From: Trichocoleus sp. FACHB-46
Lineage (GTDB): Bacteria; Cyanobacteriota; Cyanobacteriia; FACHB-46
Direction of reading: 5' to 3'
DNA length: 64,000 bases
NCBI RefSeq assembly: GCF_014695385.1
Contig: NZ_JACJOD010000024.1
Coordinates: forward strand, 174,865 to 238,864
The notes under the pieces were generated by a model. It worked only from the letters and a program-made list of their open reading frames with translations, was not told the origin of the DNA and did no database searches. Positions 18,039 to 28,238 of the stretch are shown here, in pieces. The translations under genes and the position numbers were made by a program. Position 1 is the first letter of the stretch, and the number at the start of each line of letters is the position of its first letter.

Positions 18039-18905
18039 GTGGGATGGAAGTTTTGGGTGGAGTTAAAATTTCGATTACATCAGCATTTAACTCAAGTTGC
18101 TCGTGATCGCGATCCTTACTTAGCCACGGCTGGACACTTTTTTGTTCAACAATACATCCGCCAACAGTTAGAACAATGGGGCGAAGTGGAGGTCCAAGAG
18201 TTTCAGGTTCGGGGAATGAACTTGAAGAACTTGATTTTGGATTTGCCAGCGATCAGCACAGCAAGGCGCAGCCTCAGACCGCCGATTTTGATTGGGGCTC
18301 ACTACGATGCTGTAGTCGGTTCACCGGGAGCAGACGATAACGCCACAGGGGTAGCAGTGCTGCTGGAGCTGGCGCGGGCTTTTCACCAGGCACCTGCTCG
18401 CTATCCGGTACGGTTGGTCGCATTCGACTTTGAAGAAACTAGCTACAACCTGGCGGGCAGCACTTATTATGCAACTTCCTTGCAACAAGCGCCGCTGCGC
18501 TTAATGCTGGCCCTAGAAATGCTGGGGTATTGCGATCGCACTCCTAATTCCCAACAGTATCCTCCTGTCCTCAAGTATTTCTTTCCCAACCAAGGCAACT
18601 TTATCGGCCTCATTGGCAATCTGAAAACAATTCCAGACCTAATCCACCTGAGCCGCCATTTGCGGCGGGCAGGTGTGCCTTGTCGCTGGTTACCTGCGGG
18701 GAAAAAAGGCGTGATTTTGCCAGATACGCGCCGCAGTGATCATGCTGCCTTTTGGGACCGAGGCGATCGCGCCCTCATGGTGACCGATACGGCACATCTA
18801 CGGAATCCGCACTATCATAAGCCCAGCGATCGCATTGAAACTTTAGATTTAGATTTTTTAACGGGTGTCTGTCGCGGCCTAGAAATGGGCATTCGTTCTT
18901 TATAG
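18039..18905 (+). CDS. M28-family zinc peptidase
   Basis: Predicted aminopeptidase-type metallopeptidase, 288 aa. Metal and catalytic motifs in order: LIGAHYDAV (His, Asp), SPGADDNATGVAVLLELA (bridging Asp), VAFDFEE (general-base Glu plus zinc-ligand Glu), and RRSDHAAFWDRG and TDTAHLRNPHYH near the end. No signal peptide or membrane segment seen, so a cytoplasmic location is likely. Starts with GTG at 18039; GTG 18057 is an alternative. Followed after 35 bases by the TPR-methyltransferase gene. Substrate unknown. Confidence 0.88.
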   Translation: MGWKFWVELKFRLHQHLTQVARDRDPYLATAGHFFVQQYIRQQLEQWGEVEVQEFQVRGMNLKNLILDLPAISTARRSLRPPILIGAHYDAVVGSPGADDNATGVAVLLELARAFHQAPARYPVRLVAFDFEETSYNLAGSTYYATSLQQAPLRLMLALEMLGYCDRTPNSQQYPPVLKYFFPNQGNFIGLIGNLKTIPDLIHLSRHLRRAGVPCRWLPAGKKGVILPDTRRSDHAAFWDRGDRALMVTDTAHLRNPHYHKPSDRIETLDLDFLTGVCRGLEMGIRSL

Positions 18906-18940
18906 ATGAGTTGCCCACCCGTTTTTTCAGGAATTTAACC

Positions 18941-20389
18941 ATGACCCATAGCCAGCAGCCTCCACAAACTGTCGCCCCAACAGGCGCTCGTGAGGCAATG
19001 CCAAGTTATGCAGCAGGAATTCAAGCAGAACCTGGAGAAGTGACTGACCACACCTCTTTGATTCTGGCTTTACTCCTGGCAGAGCGAGCACCGGAAGCAC
19101 AGACTGTTTGGCTGTCAGTGCTCTCGCAACAAAGTGCTAGTCAGCAACAAAACAGCACGCTTGAATTGATTCAATTTCTAGCAACCACAGCGGAGCAATA
19201 TGAACAGGATGCCAGTTGGAAAAATGCTTGGTTAACTCGTTCTTACATTGCCCAATTCCTTCCTAACGACATTAATAATTCGCTAATCCTGATTCGACTT
19301 GCTATAGAGTTAAAAATATTTGAGCAGGAGGGGAGACGGTTCTTAGCATCGGCAACTCATTCGCTGGCATTTGCCCAAGGCTTTGAACAAGTAAATCTCA
19401 ACCTTTTAGAAGGAGTGCTACAAAAACTAGCCGCAATTCATCCTTTTCATGAATTATTTGATATTTGCTTTCTAAACGACAATATTCGCCAGAACCCCCA
19501 ATTTAATACCGTAAGAAATCAAGTGGCGATCGCCCATAACAACCTGGGTTTAGTGTTTCATCAGCAAGGATCTTTAGACCAAGCGTTTGGGGCATTCCGT
19601 AGATGTTTAGAAATCCAGGCAAGTATTAGTCCTGTCCATCTTTCCAAGATATTTCTCAATTTAGGAGTTACCTCTGCTCAAAAGCAGCAGTTTCAATCAG
19701 CGGAAACCTACCTGAAACAGGCTGTAGAGCTAGATGCCAATAATGCTGATGCTGCAAGAAGATTAGTCGATGCCAGGTATAAACTCCACACCGCAGCCAA
19801 AAGCTACACATTTACGTCAGATTGGTTTAGCTTCAATATTCCAACGTGGCAAGTATATTTGCAGCAGTTCGTAGGTCAACCCAATTTAACTGTTCTAGAA
19901 ATTGGTAGCTGGGAAGGCCGCTCCACTTGCTGGCTATTAGAAGATGTCTTAACGCATCCCTCTTCAACTATTACTTGTGTAGATACTTTTGAAGGTAGCT
20001 TCGAGCATCAATCTTACGACCCTGACTACATCAAATCTCTCGAAGACCGATTTGATTTTAATATTCAACAATCTGGTGCTTCAGAAAGGGTCAAAAAGAT
20101 AGTGGGTTCGTCTCATCGAGTTCTCAAAAGTTTGCCGCCTAATACCTATGACTTCATCTATATTGATGGCTCACATCTTGCTTGTGATGTACTGATTGAT
20201 GCGGTGTTGAGCTGGCCCTTGGTCAAAGTCCAAGGACTACTGGTATTTGATGACTATGACTTTAGGTTCCCTAACCAGCCCAACCAAAATACCCAGATCG
20301 GCATTGACGCATTTGTTAGCAGCTTCTCACCCAAAATTGAAATCATTCACAAGGGTCATCAATTAATTCTGAGAAAACTAGCTGAATAG
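18941..20389 (+). CDS. TPR protein fused to a class I methyltransferase
   Basis: 482 aa from ATG 18941, which has AGGAA eight bases upstream; an in-frame TTG at 18911 is less likely. The helical N-terminal part (about 25-265) includes TPR units such as NNLGLVFHQQGSLDQAFGAFRRCLEI and FLNLGVTSAQKQQFQSAETYLKQA. The C-terminal part (about 315-480) is a SAM-dependent methyltransferase of the Methyltransf_24 type: VLEIGSWEGRSTCWLLE (SAM loop), TCVDTFEG (acidic strand 2), YDFIYIDGSH (strand 4) and GLLVFDDYDF. Probably modifies a sugar or small molecule. Follows the M28 gene on the same strand. Confidence 0.87.
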   Translation: MTHSQQPPQTVAPTGAREAMPSYAAGIQAEPGEVTDHTSLILALLLAERAPEAQTVWLSVLSQQSASQQQNSTLELIQFLATTAEQYEQDASWKNAWLTRSYIAQFLPNDINNSLILIRLAIELKIFEQEGRRFLASATHSLAFAQGFEQVNLNLLEGVLQKLAAIHPFHELFDICFLNDNIRQNPQFNTVRNQVAIAHNNLGLVFHQQGSLDQAFGAFRRCLEIQASISPVHLSKIFLNLGVTSAQKQQFQSAETYLKQAVELDANNADAARRLVDARYKLHTAAKSYTFTSDWFSFNIPTWQVYLQQFVGQPNLTVLEIGSWEGRSTCWLLEDVLTHPSSTITCVDTFEGSFEHQSYDPDYIKSLEDRFDFNIQQSGASERVKKIVGSSHRVLKSLPPNTYDFIYIDGSHLACDVLIDAVLSWPLVKVQGLLVFDDYDFRFPNQPNQNTQIGIDAFVSSFSPKIEIIHKGHQLILRKLAE

Positions 20390-20401
20390 TAGCCTCTGCA
20401 A

Positions 20402-22435
20402 TTAGCGATTTCTTAAAGTGCTTTGGCTCAAAGCATAGACGTGTGCTGACCAGGGATAAATGGGTTCTCGGCCAATGCGATCGCCTGCCACCCATCGTCC
20501 TTGCGTGACCTCTTGCCAGCGATCGCCCTTAGAGATTTGTGGCCAGTTGGGAATAAAATACTCAGCATTCGGTTCGGTGGGGTTGGGGGTGCCGTAGTCG
20601 GAGAAGTTGGCTACTACTACAACTAGATTGCGGCCATAGCCTCGTTGCCAAACCATTACCCGCTTATCGTCGCTAAAATCGCTGTGGATAAACTGAATGT
20701 CGTTGGAGGCGATCGCGTCAGAAGTCGTTCGCAAGCGCACCAATCGAGCCACATAGCCAAAAATTCGCTGTCGCCAATCTTCGCTGGCACGGCTGTAGTT
20801 CACTGGGTCAACTTGTTTGTTGGTATCTCCCTGACCTGGATAGTTGAGGTCTAGATCTTGCTGATCGGCAAATTCATCGCCAGCCAAAATCATGGGAATG
20901 CCCACCGCAGTTAGTAAGCAGGCAAAGGCCAACTTGATGCGCGGTTCTGTGTCGGCGACGCCGTTGTTAGCCAGCCAGTTGTAGAAACGCTCATTGCCTA
21001 AGCCGCCGATGTCGTGGGAGGTTAAATAGTTGACCGCTTGGGCACCATCCGAGAAGCCTAATAAACGGCAGTCAAGCAGTTTGCGAACACTGCCCTCAAA
21101 ACTCGGATCACCATACCAATTGCGGCCTAAAATTACCTGGCGAATGATTTGCTTGAACTTCTCATTCCACAAGCCGTCCAGACGGTTTTGATTGACAAGT
21201 TCTAAGGGAACGCTGAGTTCCTCACCCACTACTAAAAAGCGATCGCCTGTCCCGCCCCGTTGTTGCCAAAGCGATCGCGCATAGTCCTTAAACTCTTGCA
21301 AAAAGTCGTAATTGGTGACGTTGTTGACGCTGTCGAGGCGCAACCCATCGACGCGGTAATAGTCCATCCAGTGAGCAATGTGGGCTTTCATGTACTCACG
21401 GGCGGGCACCAAGCGCGATCGCTCTCCGGTGATTGGGTGATAGCCCTCGACGGTGTAGTTGTACTTGAACAAATCGCCACCAAAACCATCTCGATTGGTT
21501 TGCTCTGGATCGCCGCCCCCAAACTGGATGTAAAAGTCGAGGAAATTGATGTTTGCGTAGGGATTGTTGCGAGAAAACGCCATCACCGCGTCGTAGAAGA
21601 AGCGCAGTCCGTGGCGATGACAGGTTTTGACTAAGCTCGCTAAATCGGTTGAAGCAGTGGGAGCACCTTGATGATCAGGACTGCCCAAGTCAAAGTCAGC
21701 GGCGAAATAGTTAGCGGTACCATAACCCCAATTCAGATTGTCGTCACTGTCGGCAGGCGGCAGCAGTTCCAGGGCATTCACGCCCAACTCCAGCAAGTGG
21801 GCTCGCCCTGGTTGCAAGGCTGGCACGTCTGGAAAGTCTGGAGCAGCTTCCGCAGGTTCTAAGAGAGATTCCACATCCCGAAAAGCTCCCTTACCCACAG
21901 TGATGTCCCCACTACTATCTATCCGAGTCCAACGGGTAGGCAACTCGTAAATCACTAAGCGATTGTTGGGAGGCAAGTCTGACAGCGGGCGATCGCCTGT
22001 CCAATCCACCACCTGTCCTTCTGGATCGCAAGGAATTAATTGTCCAGCTTGATAAAGCACGATACTGACCGGATCACCGCTGGCTGCACCGTCTGGTTCT
22101 TTAGGGCTAGGGGCGGCAAAGCGACGATCAACGGTGTAGGCTGTGGGATCTGTGCAGCAGAGTACGGGGCGACTGGCGTTGTAGGGATTGGTGTCACGGA
22201 TTTTGAACCAATAGCCGTAGACTTGCCCATCAACGAGGTTGCAATCTTGCGCTCTCACTTCCCACAAATCAGGAAACTGGGGCGATCGCTGAAGTGGAAT
22301 TTCCCGAAATTGTTCAAACTGGCCTGCTTTGAGGCTGGCATAAGTGCCAATGTAGAGCGCTGGAATTGGGTCAATGTTGCCAGGACGCCACAGCAGAAAG
22401 TGAGTTTGTTTGCGATTCAGCAGATCTGCCTGCAT
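20402..22435 (-). CDS. GH13 alpha-amylase family enzyme
   Basis: About 677 aa alpha-glucan-acting enzyme. N-terminal beta-sandwich (about 1-170), then a TIM barrel with the GH13 catalytic set: nucleophile Asp in VDGLRLDSVNN (near 366), acid/base Glu in VVGEELSV (near 405) and third Asp in YLTSHDIGG (near 473). LRFFYDAVMAF is the region I counterpart, where the usual Asp-x-x-x-x-Asn-His is altered (DAVMAF lacks the His). C-terminal beta domain follows. Probably glycogen- or maltooligosaccharide-linked; the exact reaction is not clear. ATG 22435 has GGGAGAG upstream and is preferred over TTG 22459. Confidence 0.88.
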   Translation of the reverse strand: MQADLLNRKQTHFLLWRPGNIDPIPALYIGTYASLKAGQFEQFREIPLQRSPQFPDLWEVRAQDCNLVDGQVYGYWFKIRDTNPYNASRPVLCCTDPTAYTVDRRFAAPSPKEPDGAASGDPVSIVLYQAGQLIPCDPEGQVVDWTGDRPLSDLPPNNRLVIYELPTRWTRIDSSGDITVGKGAFRDVESLLEPAEAAPDFPDVPALQPGRAHLLELGVNALELLPPADSDDNLNWGYGTANYFAADFDLGSPDHQGAPTASTDLASLVKTCHRHGLRFFYDAVMAFSRNNPYANINFLDFYIQFGGGDPEQTNRDGFGGDLFKYNYTVEGYHPITGERSRLVPAREYMKAHIAHWMDYYRVDGLRLDSVNNVTNYDFLQEFKDYARSLWQQRGGTGDRFLVVGEELSVPLELVNQNRLDGLWNEKFKQIIRQVILGRNWYGDPSFEGSVRKLLDCRLLGFSDGAQAVNYLTSHDIGGLGNERFYNWLANNGVADTEPRIKLAFACLLTAVGIPMILAGDEFADQQDLDLNYPGQGDTNKQVDPVNYSRASEDWRQRIFGYVARLVRLRTTSDAIASNDIQFIHSDFSDDKRVMVWQRGYGRNLVVVVANFSDYGTPNPTEPNAEYFIPNWPQISKGDRWQEVTQGRWVAGDRIGREPIYPWSAHVYALSQSTLRNR

Positions 22436-22571
22436 GACCAACTCTCCCAAGGTAAGCAATGGTTTTTGTAGCGCTGCAAGAGAATGACACCTGATGGGTA
22501 AGCCATTCGATTCACAAAGTATTCACGCTGCAACAGCACTAACCTCGGTTCTTAAGCAATTTCAAATAGTT

Positions 22572-23417
22572 TCAAATACCAGTTGTGGTTGAAGTGGAAC
22601 CGGTGTTGTAGTAGGAACTCTGGCTGGGTTGGTAAACGGCGATCGCTTCGTAGTCAGGCTGCCAAATTCTTGATGCTTCTAGATGAGCTTGGATGGGTCT
22701 GCCAATATAGCGAGTCACTTTGACGCGATAACCAGGCATCCCATCGGCGTTAGGAGCAGGCGTTTGCTCTAGGGTCTCAGCAGTTACATTCACCGCAAAC
22801 GGACAAGGTGTGACTCCCCAAACACTCGAAGTTACTTCTCCTAGCTCTGAATCAACGTCTAGCCTTAGTTGCAAAGGGATACCGCTCGTATTTCTCACCA
22901 TCAAATCCTTGTAACCGTAGGCAACTGTGGCATCTCGCCCTAAGGGAAAGAAACGCTTGCTACCGTAAGGATCAATGCTGTGGTGATGCCGTTCTAAAAT
23001 CTCAAGTCCAGCCAGTAGAAAAGTATTGAACAAGTTCGTAGAAATTAGGCAGAGTCCACCGCCAAAATCTAGCTTGACTTCACCTCTCACAAAAACTGGT
23101 CCTTCCCGAAAGCCACTAAAGCGAGTAGGACGCGGGACACGATGCCAAAAGCTGAAGATTTGCTGGGGTTGTATGGTCAAGCCATGAATTTTTCGAGCAG
23201 CCAATCGCAGATTCCAGAGTCGGTTCTCGCTCACTTCTGGAGAGTCAGGACGTGGGGGAATTGGAGTTGTAGATTGGCTCCAAAGGTAAGGATAGCGCCC
23301 ACTCGCCTCTGGCTGTTGGAGCCGAGCGTAGTGCCAAGGATACCCTTGCCGCCAAGCAGCGCCATATTTCAAACCAGATTTCAGTGAAGCTTTGCAGGCT
23401 TGCCAGATTTGTTTCAT
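22572..23417 (-). CDS. VanW-family protein
   Basis: 281 aa. Contains the VanW core: NRLWNLRLAARKIHGLTIQPQQIFSFW, then GPVFVRGEVKLDFGGGLCLISTNLFNTFLLAGLEILERHHHS and GRDATVAYGYKDLMVRNTS. VanW was named from vancomycin-resistance clusters, but most members sit in ordinary genomes and the biochemical role is unproven. No clear signal peptide. Divergent from the oxoprolinase gene across 151 bases. Ends with a short low-complexity Ser/Thr tail (SSYYNTGSTSTTT). Confidence 0.85.
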   Translation of the reverse strand: MKQIWQACKASLKSGLKYGAAWRQGYPWHYARLQQPEASGRYPYLWSQSTTPIPPRPDSPEVSENRLWNLRLAARKIHGLTIQPQQIFSFWHRVPRPTRFSGFREGPVFVRGEVKLDFGGGLCLISTNLFNTFLLAGLEILERHHHSIDPYGSKRFFPLGRDATVAYGYKDLMVRNTSGIPLQLRLDVDSELGEVTSSVWGVTPCPFAVNVTAETLEQTPAPNADGMPGYRVKVTRYIGRPIQAHLEASRIWQPDYEAIAVYQPSQSSYYNTGSTSTTTGI

Positions 23418-23568
23418 GCTGTTGAGAGGAAGCTTAGTGAATGCAACGCATTGAGCAAGACGGATTCCTAAAAACTCCTAGAATTTATCTACTCAAGACC
23501 TTTTATAGGGTTCGGAAACTTAAGCAAAACTACAGCAGCACGAACGCCGTAATTGTTAAGGAGCCGAA

Positions 23569-26500
23569 ATGTCTGGTGTATCTGATTCGGGTTGGCAATT
23601 TTGGATCGATCGCGGTGGCACCTTCACCGATATTGTGGCGCGACAGCCTAACGGTGAGTTGGTCGTTCACAAGCTGCTGTCAGAGAACCTCGAACGCTAT
23701 ACAGACGCGCCCCTTCAAGGCATTCGTGAATTATTGGGGATAGCAGCTGAGGCACCCATCCCAGCAGAAAAAATTGCGGCGGTGAAAATGGGGACGACTG
23801 TGGCGACCAATGCCCTACTGGAGCGGAAGGGCGATCGCACGCTACTCCTGATCACAAAGGGCTTTCGGGATGCACTGCGGATCGGTTACCAAAACCGCCC
23901 CAATATTTTCGCTCGCCAAATCATCTTGCCCGAAATGCTTTATGAGCAAGTGATTGAGGTGGAAGAACGCTACACCGCTCAAGGGGCAGAATTAATCCCG
24001 GTCAATATAGAAGCCCTTCGTCCTGGACTACAAGCAGCTTGTGCAAGTGAAATTCGAGCTTGTGCGATCGCCTTTCTCCACGGCTACCGTTATCCCAACC
24101 ATGAGAAACAAGTTGCTGAGCTAGCGCGAGAGATTGGATTTACACAAATTTCGGTATCCCATGAAGTTAGCCCGTTGATGAAGTTAGTGAGTCGAGGGGA
24201 CACGACGGTTGTGGATGCCTATCTCTCTCCGATTCTGCGGCGCTATGTCGATCGCGTGGCGGCTCAGTTGGGCGATACGCAACTGATGTTTATGCAATCC
24301 AACGGCGGATTGACCGACGCGAAGTTCTTTCAAGGTAAAGACAGTATCCTTTCGGGGCCAGCGGGAGGCATTGTCGGCGCAGTCCAAACCAGCAAGTTAG
24401 CAGGGTTTGAGCAAATCATCACGTTTGATATGGGCGGCACTTCCACCGATGTGGCGCACTACAACGGCGAATATGAGCGCACCTTTGAAACGGAAGTGGC
24501 GGGTGTGCGAATGCGATCGCCGATGATGTCCATCCACACAGTCGCAGCGGGCGGTGGCTCTATTCTGCAATTCGACGGATCGCGTTACCGAGTCGGGCCA
24601 GAGTCAGCAGGGGCGAATCCTGGGCCTGCTTGTTATCGCAAAAATGGCCCCTTAACGGTAACTGATGCCAATGTTATGGTCGGCAAGTTGCATCCCCAGT
24701 TCTTCCCCAAGGTCTTTGGCCCCAATGGAGATTTGCCGCTGGATGCCGAAGTGGTACGGGATAAATTTGCCGAATTCGCGATTCAGATTCGCCAAGTCAC
24801 CGGAGACAACCGTACTCCAGAACAAGTGGCTCAGGGATTTCTGGCGATCGCTGTGGAGAAAATGGCGAATGCAATCAAGAAAATCTCTGTTCAACGGGGT
24901 TACGACGTTTCGGAATACACGCTCTGCTGTTTTGGTGGTGCGGGCGGACAACATGCCTGCGCGATCGCAGATGCTCTAGGAATGACACAGGTGTTCATTC
25001 ATCCGTTTGCAGGTGTGCTTTCGGCTTATGGCATGGGTTTGGCTGATCTGCGTGTGTTGCGAGAGCGATCGGTTGAGGCGAAATTGACGGATGGGTTGAT
25101 GCTTGGGTTGGAAAAGCTGTTGGCTGAGATTGCTGATGATGCCAAAGCTGAACTGATGCAGGCCCCCCTACCCCCCCTCTCTGGTATGCCCGCTAGGGCT
25201 ATAAATTGCGGGGAACTGGAGTTTTCAAATATTCAAGTTCTCTCTAAAGCACATCTGCGTTATGAAGGGACAGATTCTGCGCTGATTGTGGAATTTGGCA
25301 GTATTCCGGATATGGTGACTCGGTTTGAAGCAGCACATCAGCAGCGGTATGGGTTTATTGCGCCCCACAAACCCTTGATTGTCGAAGCGGTTTCGGTAGA
25401 AGTGGTGGGCGTTACCGCGATTCCTGAAGAGGCGATCGCCGATCAATGGAGAACTGGAGCACTAGAGGCGATCGCAACTGTCCAAATGTTCACGGCTGAT
25501 ACCTGGCACGATACCCCAGTCTTTGACCGAGCTAACCTGCAACCTAGCGATCGCATCTCAGGTCCAGCCATCATCATTGAAGCGACTGGAACTAATGTGA
25601 TTGAACCGGGGTGGCAAGCACAGGTGAACGAGCGCAGTCATTTAGTGCTTGAGCGTATTACACCTTTGGTGAGGCAGCAAGCGATCGGCACGAATGTTGA
25701 TCCGGTGATGTTGGAGATTTTCAACAACTTGTTTATGGCGATCGCGGAGCAGATGGGGTTTACGCTACAAAACACCAGCTACTCGGTCAACATCAAGGAG
25801 CGTCTAGATTTCTCTTGTGCGATTTTTGATGGGCAGGGTCAATTGGTGGCGAATGCACCTCATATTCCGGTGCATTTAGGGTCGATGAGTGAGAGTGTGC
25901 AAAGCTTATTGACTGCAAAAGGAGATCAGCTCAAACCTGGCGATGTCTACGCCATCAACAATCCCTACAATGGCGGGACGCATTTACCGGATGTGACGGT
26001 GATAACGCCTGTGTTTGCAGTGAATACTCCTCACTCCTCATCCCTTACTCCTCTCTTCTTCGTCGCTTCTCGCGGTCACCATGCTGATATCGGAGGAATT
26101 ACACCGGGGTCGATGCCGCCGAATAGTACTTCGGTGGAGCAGGAGGGGATTCTGATTGATAACTTTCAGGTAGTAGATCAGGGACAATTTCGCGAGCAGG
26201 AGTTCAGTGAGCTGTTAACTTCTGGGCCTTATCCGGTGCGGAATTTGACGCAGAATTTGGCCGATTTACAGGCGCAGATTGCGGCGAATGAGAAGGGGGT
26301 GCAAGAGCTGCATCGGATGGTCGAGCATTTTGGCTTGGAGACGGTGCAAGCTTATATGCGCCATGTGCAAGATAACGCGGAGGAGACGGTGCGGCAGGTG
26401 ATTGCAGTGCTGAAGGATGGCCGCTTCACCTATGAAATGGATGATGGTAGCCAAATTCAAGTGGCGATCGCAATCAATCACACCGCCCGCACTGCTCGGA

Positions 26501-27240
26501 TTGATTTCACGGGGAGTTCTCCACAACAGCCGAACAACTTCAATGCGCCTTTAGCCGTGACGAAAGCAGCGGTTCTCTATGTGTTTCGCACGTTGGTAGA
26601 GGATGACATTCCGTTGAATGCGGGTTGCCTCAAGCCTTTAGACATTCATATCCCTGAAGGTTCTATGTTGAATCCACAATATCCAGCGGCAGTAGTAGCG
26701 GGGAATGTGGAGGTGTCTCAGGCGATCGTGGATACGCTGTATGGGGCATTGGGGGTGCTGGCTGCGTCTCAGGGCACGATGAACAATTTCACCTTTGGCA
26801 GCGATCGCTATCAATATTACGAAACCATCTGTGGTGGTTCTGGCGCTGGCCCCACGTTTGCAGGTACCGATGCGGTGCAAACTCACATGACCAACTCTCG
26901 TCTCACAGACCCGGAAGTGTTGGAATGGCGCTTTCCGGTGTTGTTAGAAGCTTTTGCGATTCGGCCTGACAGCGGTGGTGCGGGCAAATATCACGGTGGC
27001 AATGGCGTGATTCGTCGCATCCGTTTTCGTGAAGCTATGACAGCGGCAATTCTTTCTAACCGTCGGCGCATTTCACCTTTTGGTTTGCAAGGAGGTCAAC
27101 CAGGGGCGATCGCTCGAAACTGGGTAGAACGACAAAACGGGGCGATCGAGCTATTAGACAGCAAAGCCGAGGTCGCAATGAACCCCGGCGATGTGTTTGT
27201 AATTGAAACCCCCGGTGGTGGAGGTTACGGTTCACTCTAA
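23569..27240 (+). CDS. oplaH: 5-oxoprolinase (ATP-hydrolysing), HyuA-HyuB fusion
   Basis: ATP-driven ring opening of 5-oxoproline to glutamate, closing the glutathione salvage route. 1223 aa, matching the single-chain type. The HyuA half (about 1-700) has [37 protein letters not shown] and [12 protein letters not shown] of the actin-like ATPase fold. The HyuB half (about 708-1223) has [37 protein letters not shown] and [15 protein letters not shown] lies five bases before the ATG. Two low-complexity insertions (near residues 530 and 820) look like inserted repeat DNA kept in frame. The stop codon overlaps that of the convergent ABC permease. Confidence 0.93.
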   Translation: MSGVSDSGWQFWIDRGGTFTDIVARQPNGELVVHKLLSENLERYTDAPLQGIRELLGIAAEAPIPAEKIAAVKMGTTVATNALLERKGDRTLLLITKGFRDALRIGYQNRPNIFARQIILPEMLYEQVIEVEERYTAQGAELIPVNIEALRPGLQAACASEIRACAIAFLHGYRYPNHEKQVAELAREIGFTQISVSHEVSPLMKLVSRGDTTVVDAYLSPILRRYVDRVAAQLGDTQLMFMQSNGGLTDAKFFQGKDSILSGPAGGIVGAVQTSKLAGFEQIITFDMGGTSTDVAHYNGEYERTFETEVAGVRMRSPMMSIHTVAAGGGSILQFDGSRYRVGPESAGANPGPACYRKNGPLTVTDANVMVGKLHPQFFPKVFGPNGDLPLDAEVVRDKFAEFAIQIRQVTGDNRTPEQVAQGFLAIAVEKMANAIKKISVQRGYDVSEYTLCCFGGAGGQHACAIADALGMTQVFIHPFAGVLSAYGMGLADLRVLRERSVEAKLTDGLMLGLEKLLAEIADDAKAELMQAPLPPLSGMPARAINCGELEFSNIQVLSKAHLRYEGTDSALIVEFGSIPDMVTRFEAAHQQRYGFIAPHKPLIVEAVSVEVVGVTAIPEEAIADQWRTGALEAIATVQMFTADTWHDTPVFDRANLQPSDRISGPAIIIEATGTNVIEPGWQAQVNERSHLVLERITPLVRQQAIGTNVDPVMLEIFNNLFMAIAEQMGFTLQNTSYSVNIKERLDFSCAIFDGQGQLVANAPHIPVHLGSMSESVQSLLTAKGDQLKPGDVYAINNPYNGGTHLPDVTVITPVFAVNTPHSSSLTPLFFVASRGHHADIGGITPGSMPPNSTSVEQEGILIDNFQVVDQGQFREQEFSELLTSGPYPVRNLTQNLADLQAQIAANEKGVQELHRMVEHFGLETVQAYMRHVQDNAEETVRQVIAVLKDGRFTYEMDDGSQIQVAIAINHTARTARIDFTGSSPQQPNNFNAPLAVTKAAVLYVFRTLVEDDIPLNAGCLKPLDIHIPEGSMLNPQYPAAVVAGNVEVSQAIVDTLYGALGVLAASQGTMNNFTFGSDRYQYYETICGGSGAGPTFAGTDAVQTHMTNSRLTDPEVLEWRFPVLLEAFAIRPDSGGAGKYHGGNGVIRRIRFREAMTAAILSNRRRISPFGLQGGQPGAIARNWVERQNGAIELLDSKAEVAMNPGDVFVIETPGGGGYGSL
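25158..25205 (+). repeat. In-frame C-rich insertion in the oxoprolinase gene
   Basis: A C-tract sequence (CCCCCCTA then CCCCCCCTCTC) followed by a TGGTATGCCCGC segment encodes [14 protein letters not shown] near residue 530, in a linker between conserved blocks. The composition is unlike the flanks, and similar C-rich palindromic repeats are common between cyanobacterial genes. Confidence 0.4.
26026..26058 (+). repeat. In-frame polypyrimidine element in the oxoprolinase gene
   Basis: A run of CTCCT/CACT units containing CTCCTCAC and TCCCTTAC, coding for [11 protein letters not shown] immediately before the conserved [11 protein letters not shown] motif. The same two blocks recur between atpD and atpC at 57521-57552. 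Confidence 0.5.
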
Positions 27241-28238
27241 CGGCGATTACGACGACGCAAACGGTCGATCGTCACAGCCGCGATGATCACCAAACCTTTG
27301 ACCACCAGTTGCCAGAAATAGGACATGTTCAGCAAAGTGAGGCCGTTGTTGAGCACTGCGATGATCAGCGCGCCGACCAACGTGCCGACGATGGTGCCAA
27401 TGCCTCCGGTGAAGCTGGTGCCACCGAGAATGACTGCTGCGATCGCGTCTAACTCATAGCCGTTGCCCAACATCCCCGTGGCGCTGTAAAGACGACTGGC
27501 ACTCATGATGCCCGCTAAGCCAGAGAGCAAGCCACTGACACCATAGACGAATAGCAGCACCCGATTGACTTTAATCCCAGTTAACCGTGCTGCTCGTGAG
27601 TTGCCACCCACTGCGTAGATCTGCACGCCCAATACAGTACGCCTGAGGACGAACCAGCTCGCCGCTACTGCCAGTAACGCAATCACCACTAGCCAAGGTA
27701 TGGGGCCAAGATAGTTGTTGCCAATCCAGGCGAAGTTGAGGTCGCGGTTGATCACGGTCGTGCCGTTCGCCACTAAATAGGCGGTGCCTCGCCAAGCCGT
27801 TAACGCGCCTAGAGTAACGATAAACGGCGGTAGATCGAGGAAAGCAATCAACGCGCCATTCGCCAAGCCCATTGCTAGCCCTGCCAGTAGTGCTGCGGGG
27901 ACAGCCGCCCAACCCAAAGCAGGAATCAGGGAGACGAGCACTGCGACCACTGCCGATACGCCCAAAATCGAGCCAACGGACAGGTCAATGCCTCCGGTCA
28001 GGATTACAAAGGTCATCCCGGTCGCTAGCACGATATTGATCGAGGCTTGCCGAGCGATATTAACCAGGTTGCCAGGGGTCAGGAAAGTCGGCGTGAGAAA
28101 CGTAAACAGAATGCCAATAATCAGCAGGATGGGCAAAATTCCTGCCACTTGCAGTAAATCCCTGGCTCCTTTGCGTTTCTGAGCGCGGGGGCGATCGCTC
28201 GTCTGGTCTCGACGCGGTCTTAGTTCAGTTTGGCTCAT
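27237..28238 (-). CDS. Sugar ABC transporter permease (RbsC-like)
   Basis: Inner-membrane channel of a high-affinity monosaccharide importer, 333 aa. Has about nine to ten hydrophobic helices and the BPD_transp_2 signatures [17 protein letters not shown] and [16 protein letters not shown], with [26 protein letters not shown] near the C-terminus. The N-terminal 30 residues are very basic. Its ATG overlaps the ATPase stop by four bases (ATGA), showing translational coupling. Convergent with the oxoprolinase gene, the two stop codons overlapping. Ribose is the family's best-known substrate but specificity is not readable here. Confidence 0.92.
   Translation of the reverse strand: MSQTELRPRRDQTSDRPRAQKRKGARDLLQVAGILPILLIIGILFTFLTPTFLTPGNLVNIARQASINIVLATGMTFVILTGGIDLSVGSILGVSAVVAVLVSLIPALGWAAVPAALLAGLAMGLANGALIAFLDLPPFIVTLGALTAWRGTAYLVANGTTVINRDLNFAWIGNNYLGPIPWLVVIALLAVAASWFVLRRTVLGVQIYAVGGNSRAARLTGIKVNRVLLFVYGVSGLLSGLAGIMSASRLYSATGMLGNGYELDAIAAVILGGTSFTGGIGTIVGTLVGALIIAVLNNGLTLLNMSYFWQLVVKGLVIIAAVTIDRLRRRNRR

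Noticed and set aside
26026..26045. Yfr1-like ACTCCTCAC motif
   Set aside because: It lies inside a coding region, lacks the full ACTCCTCACAC and the flanking stems of Yfr1.
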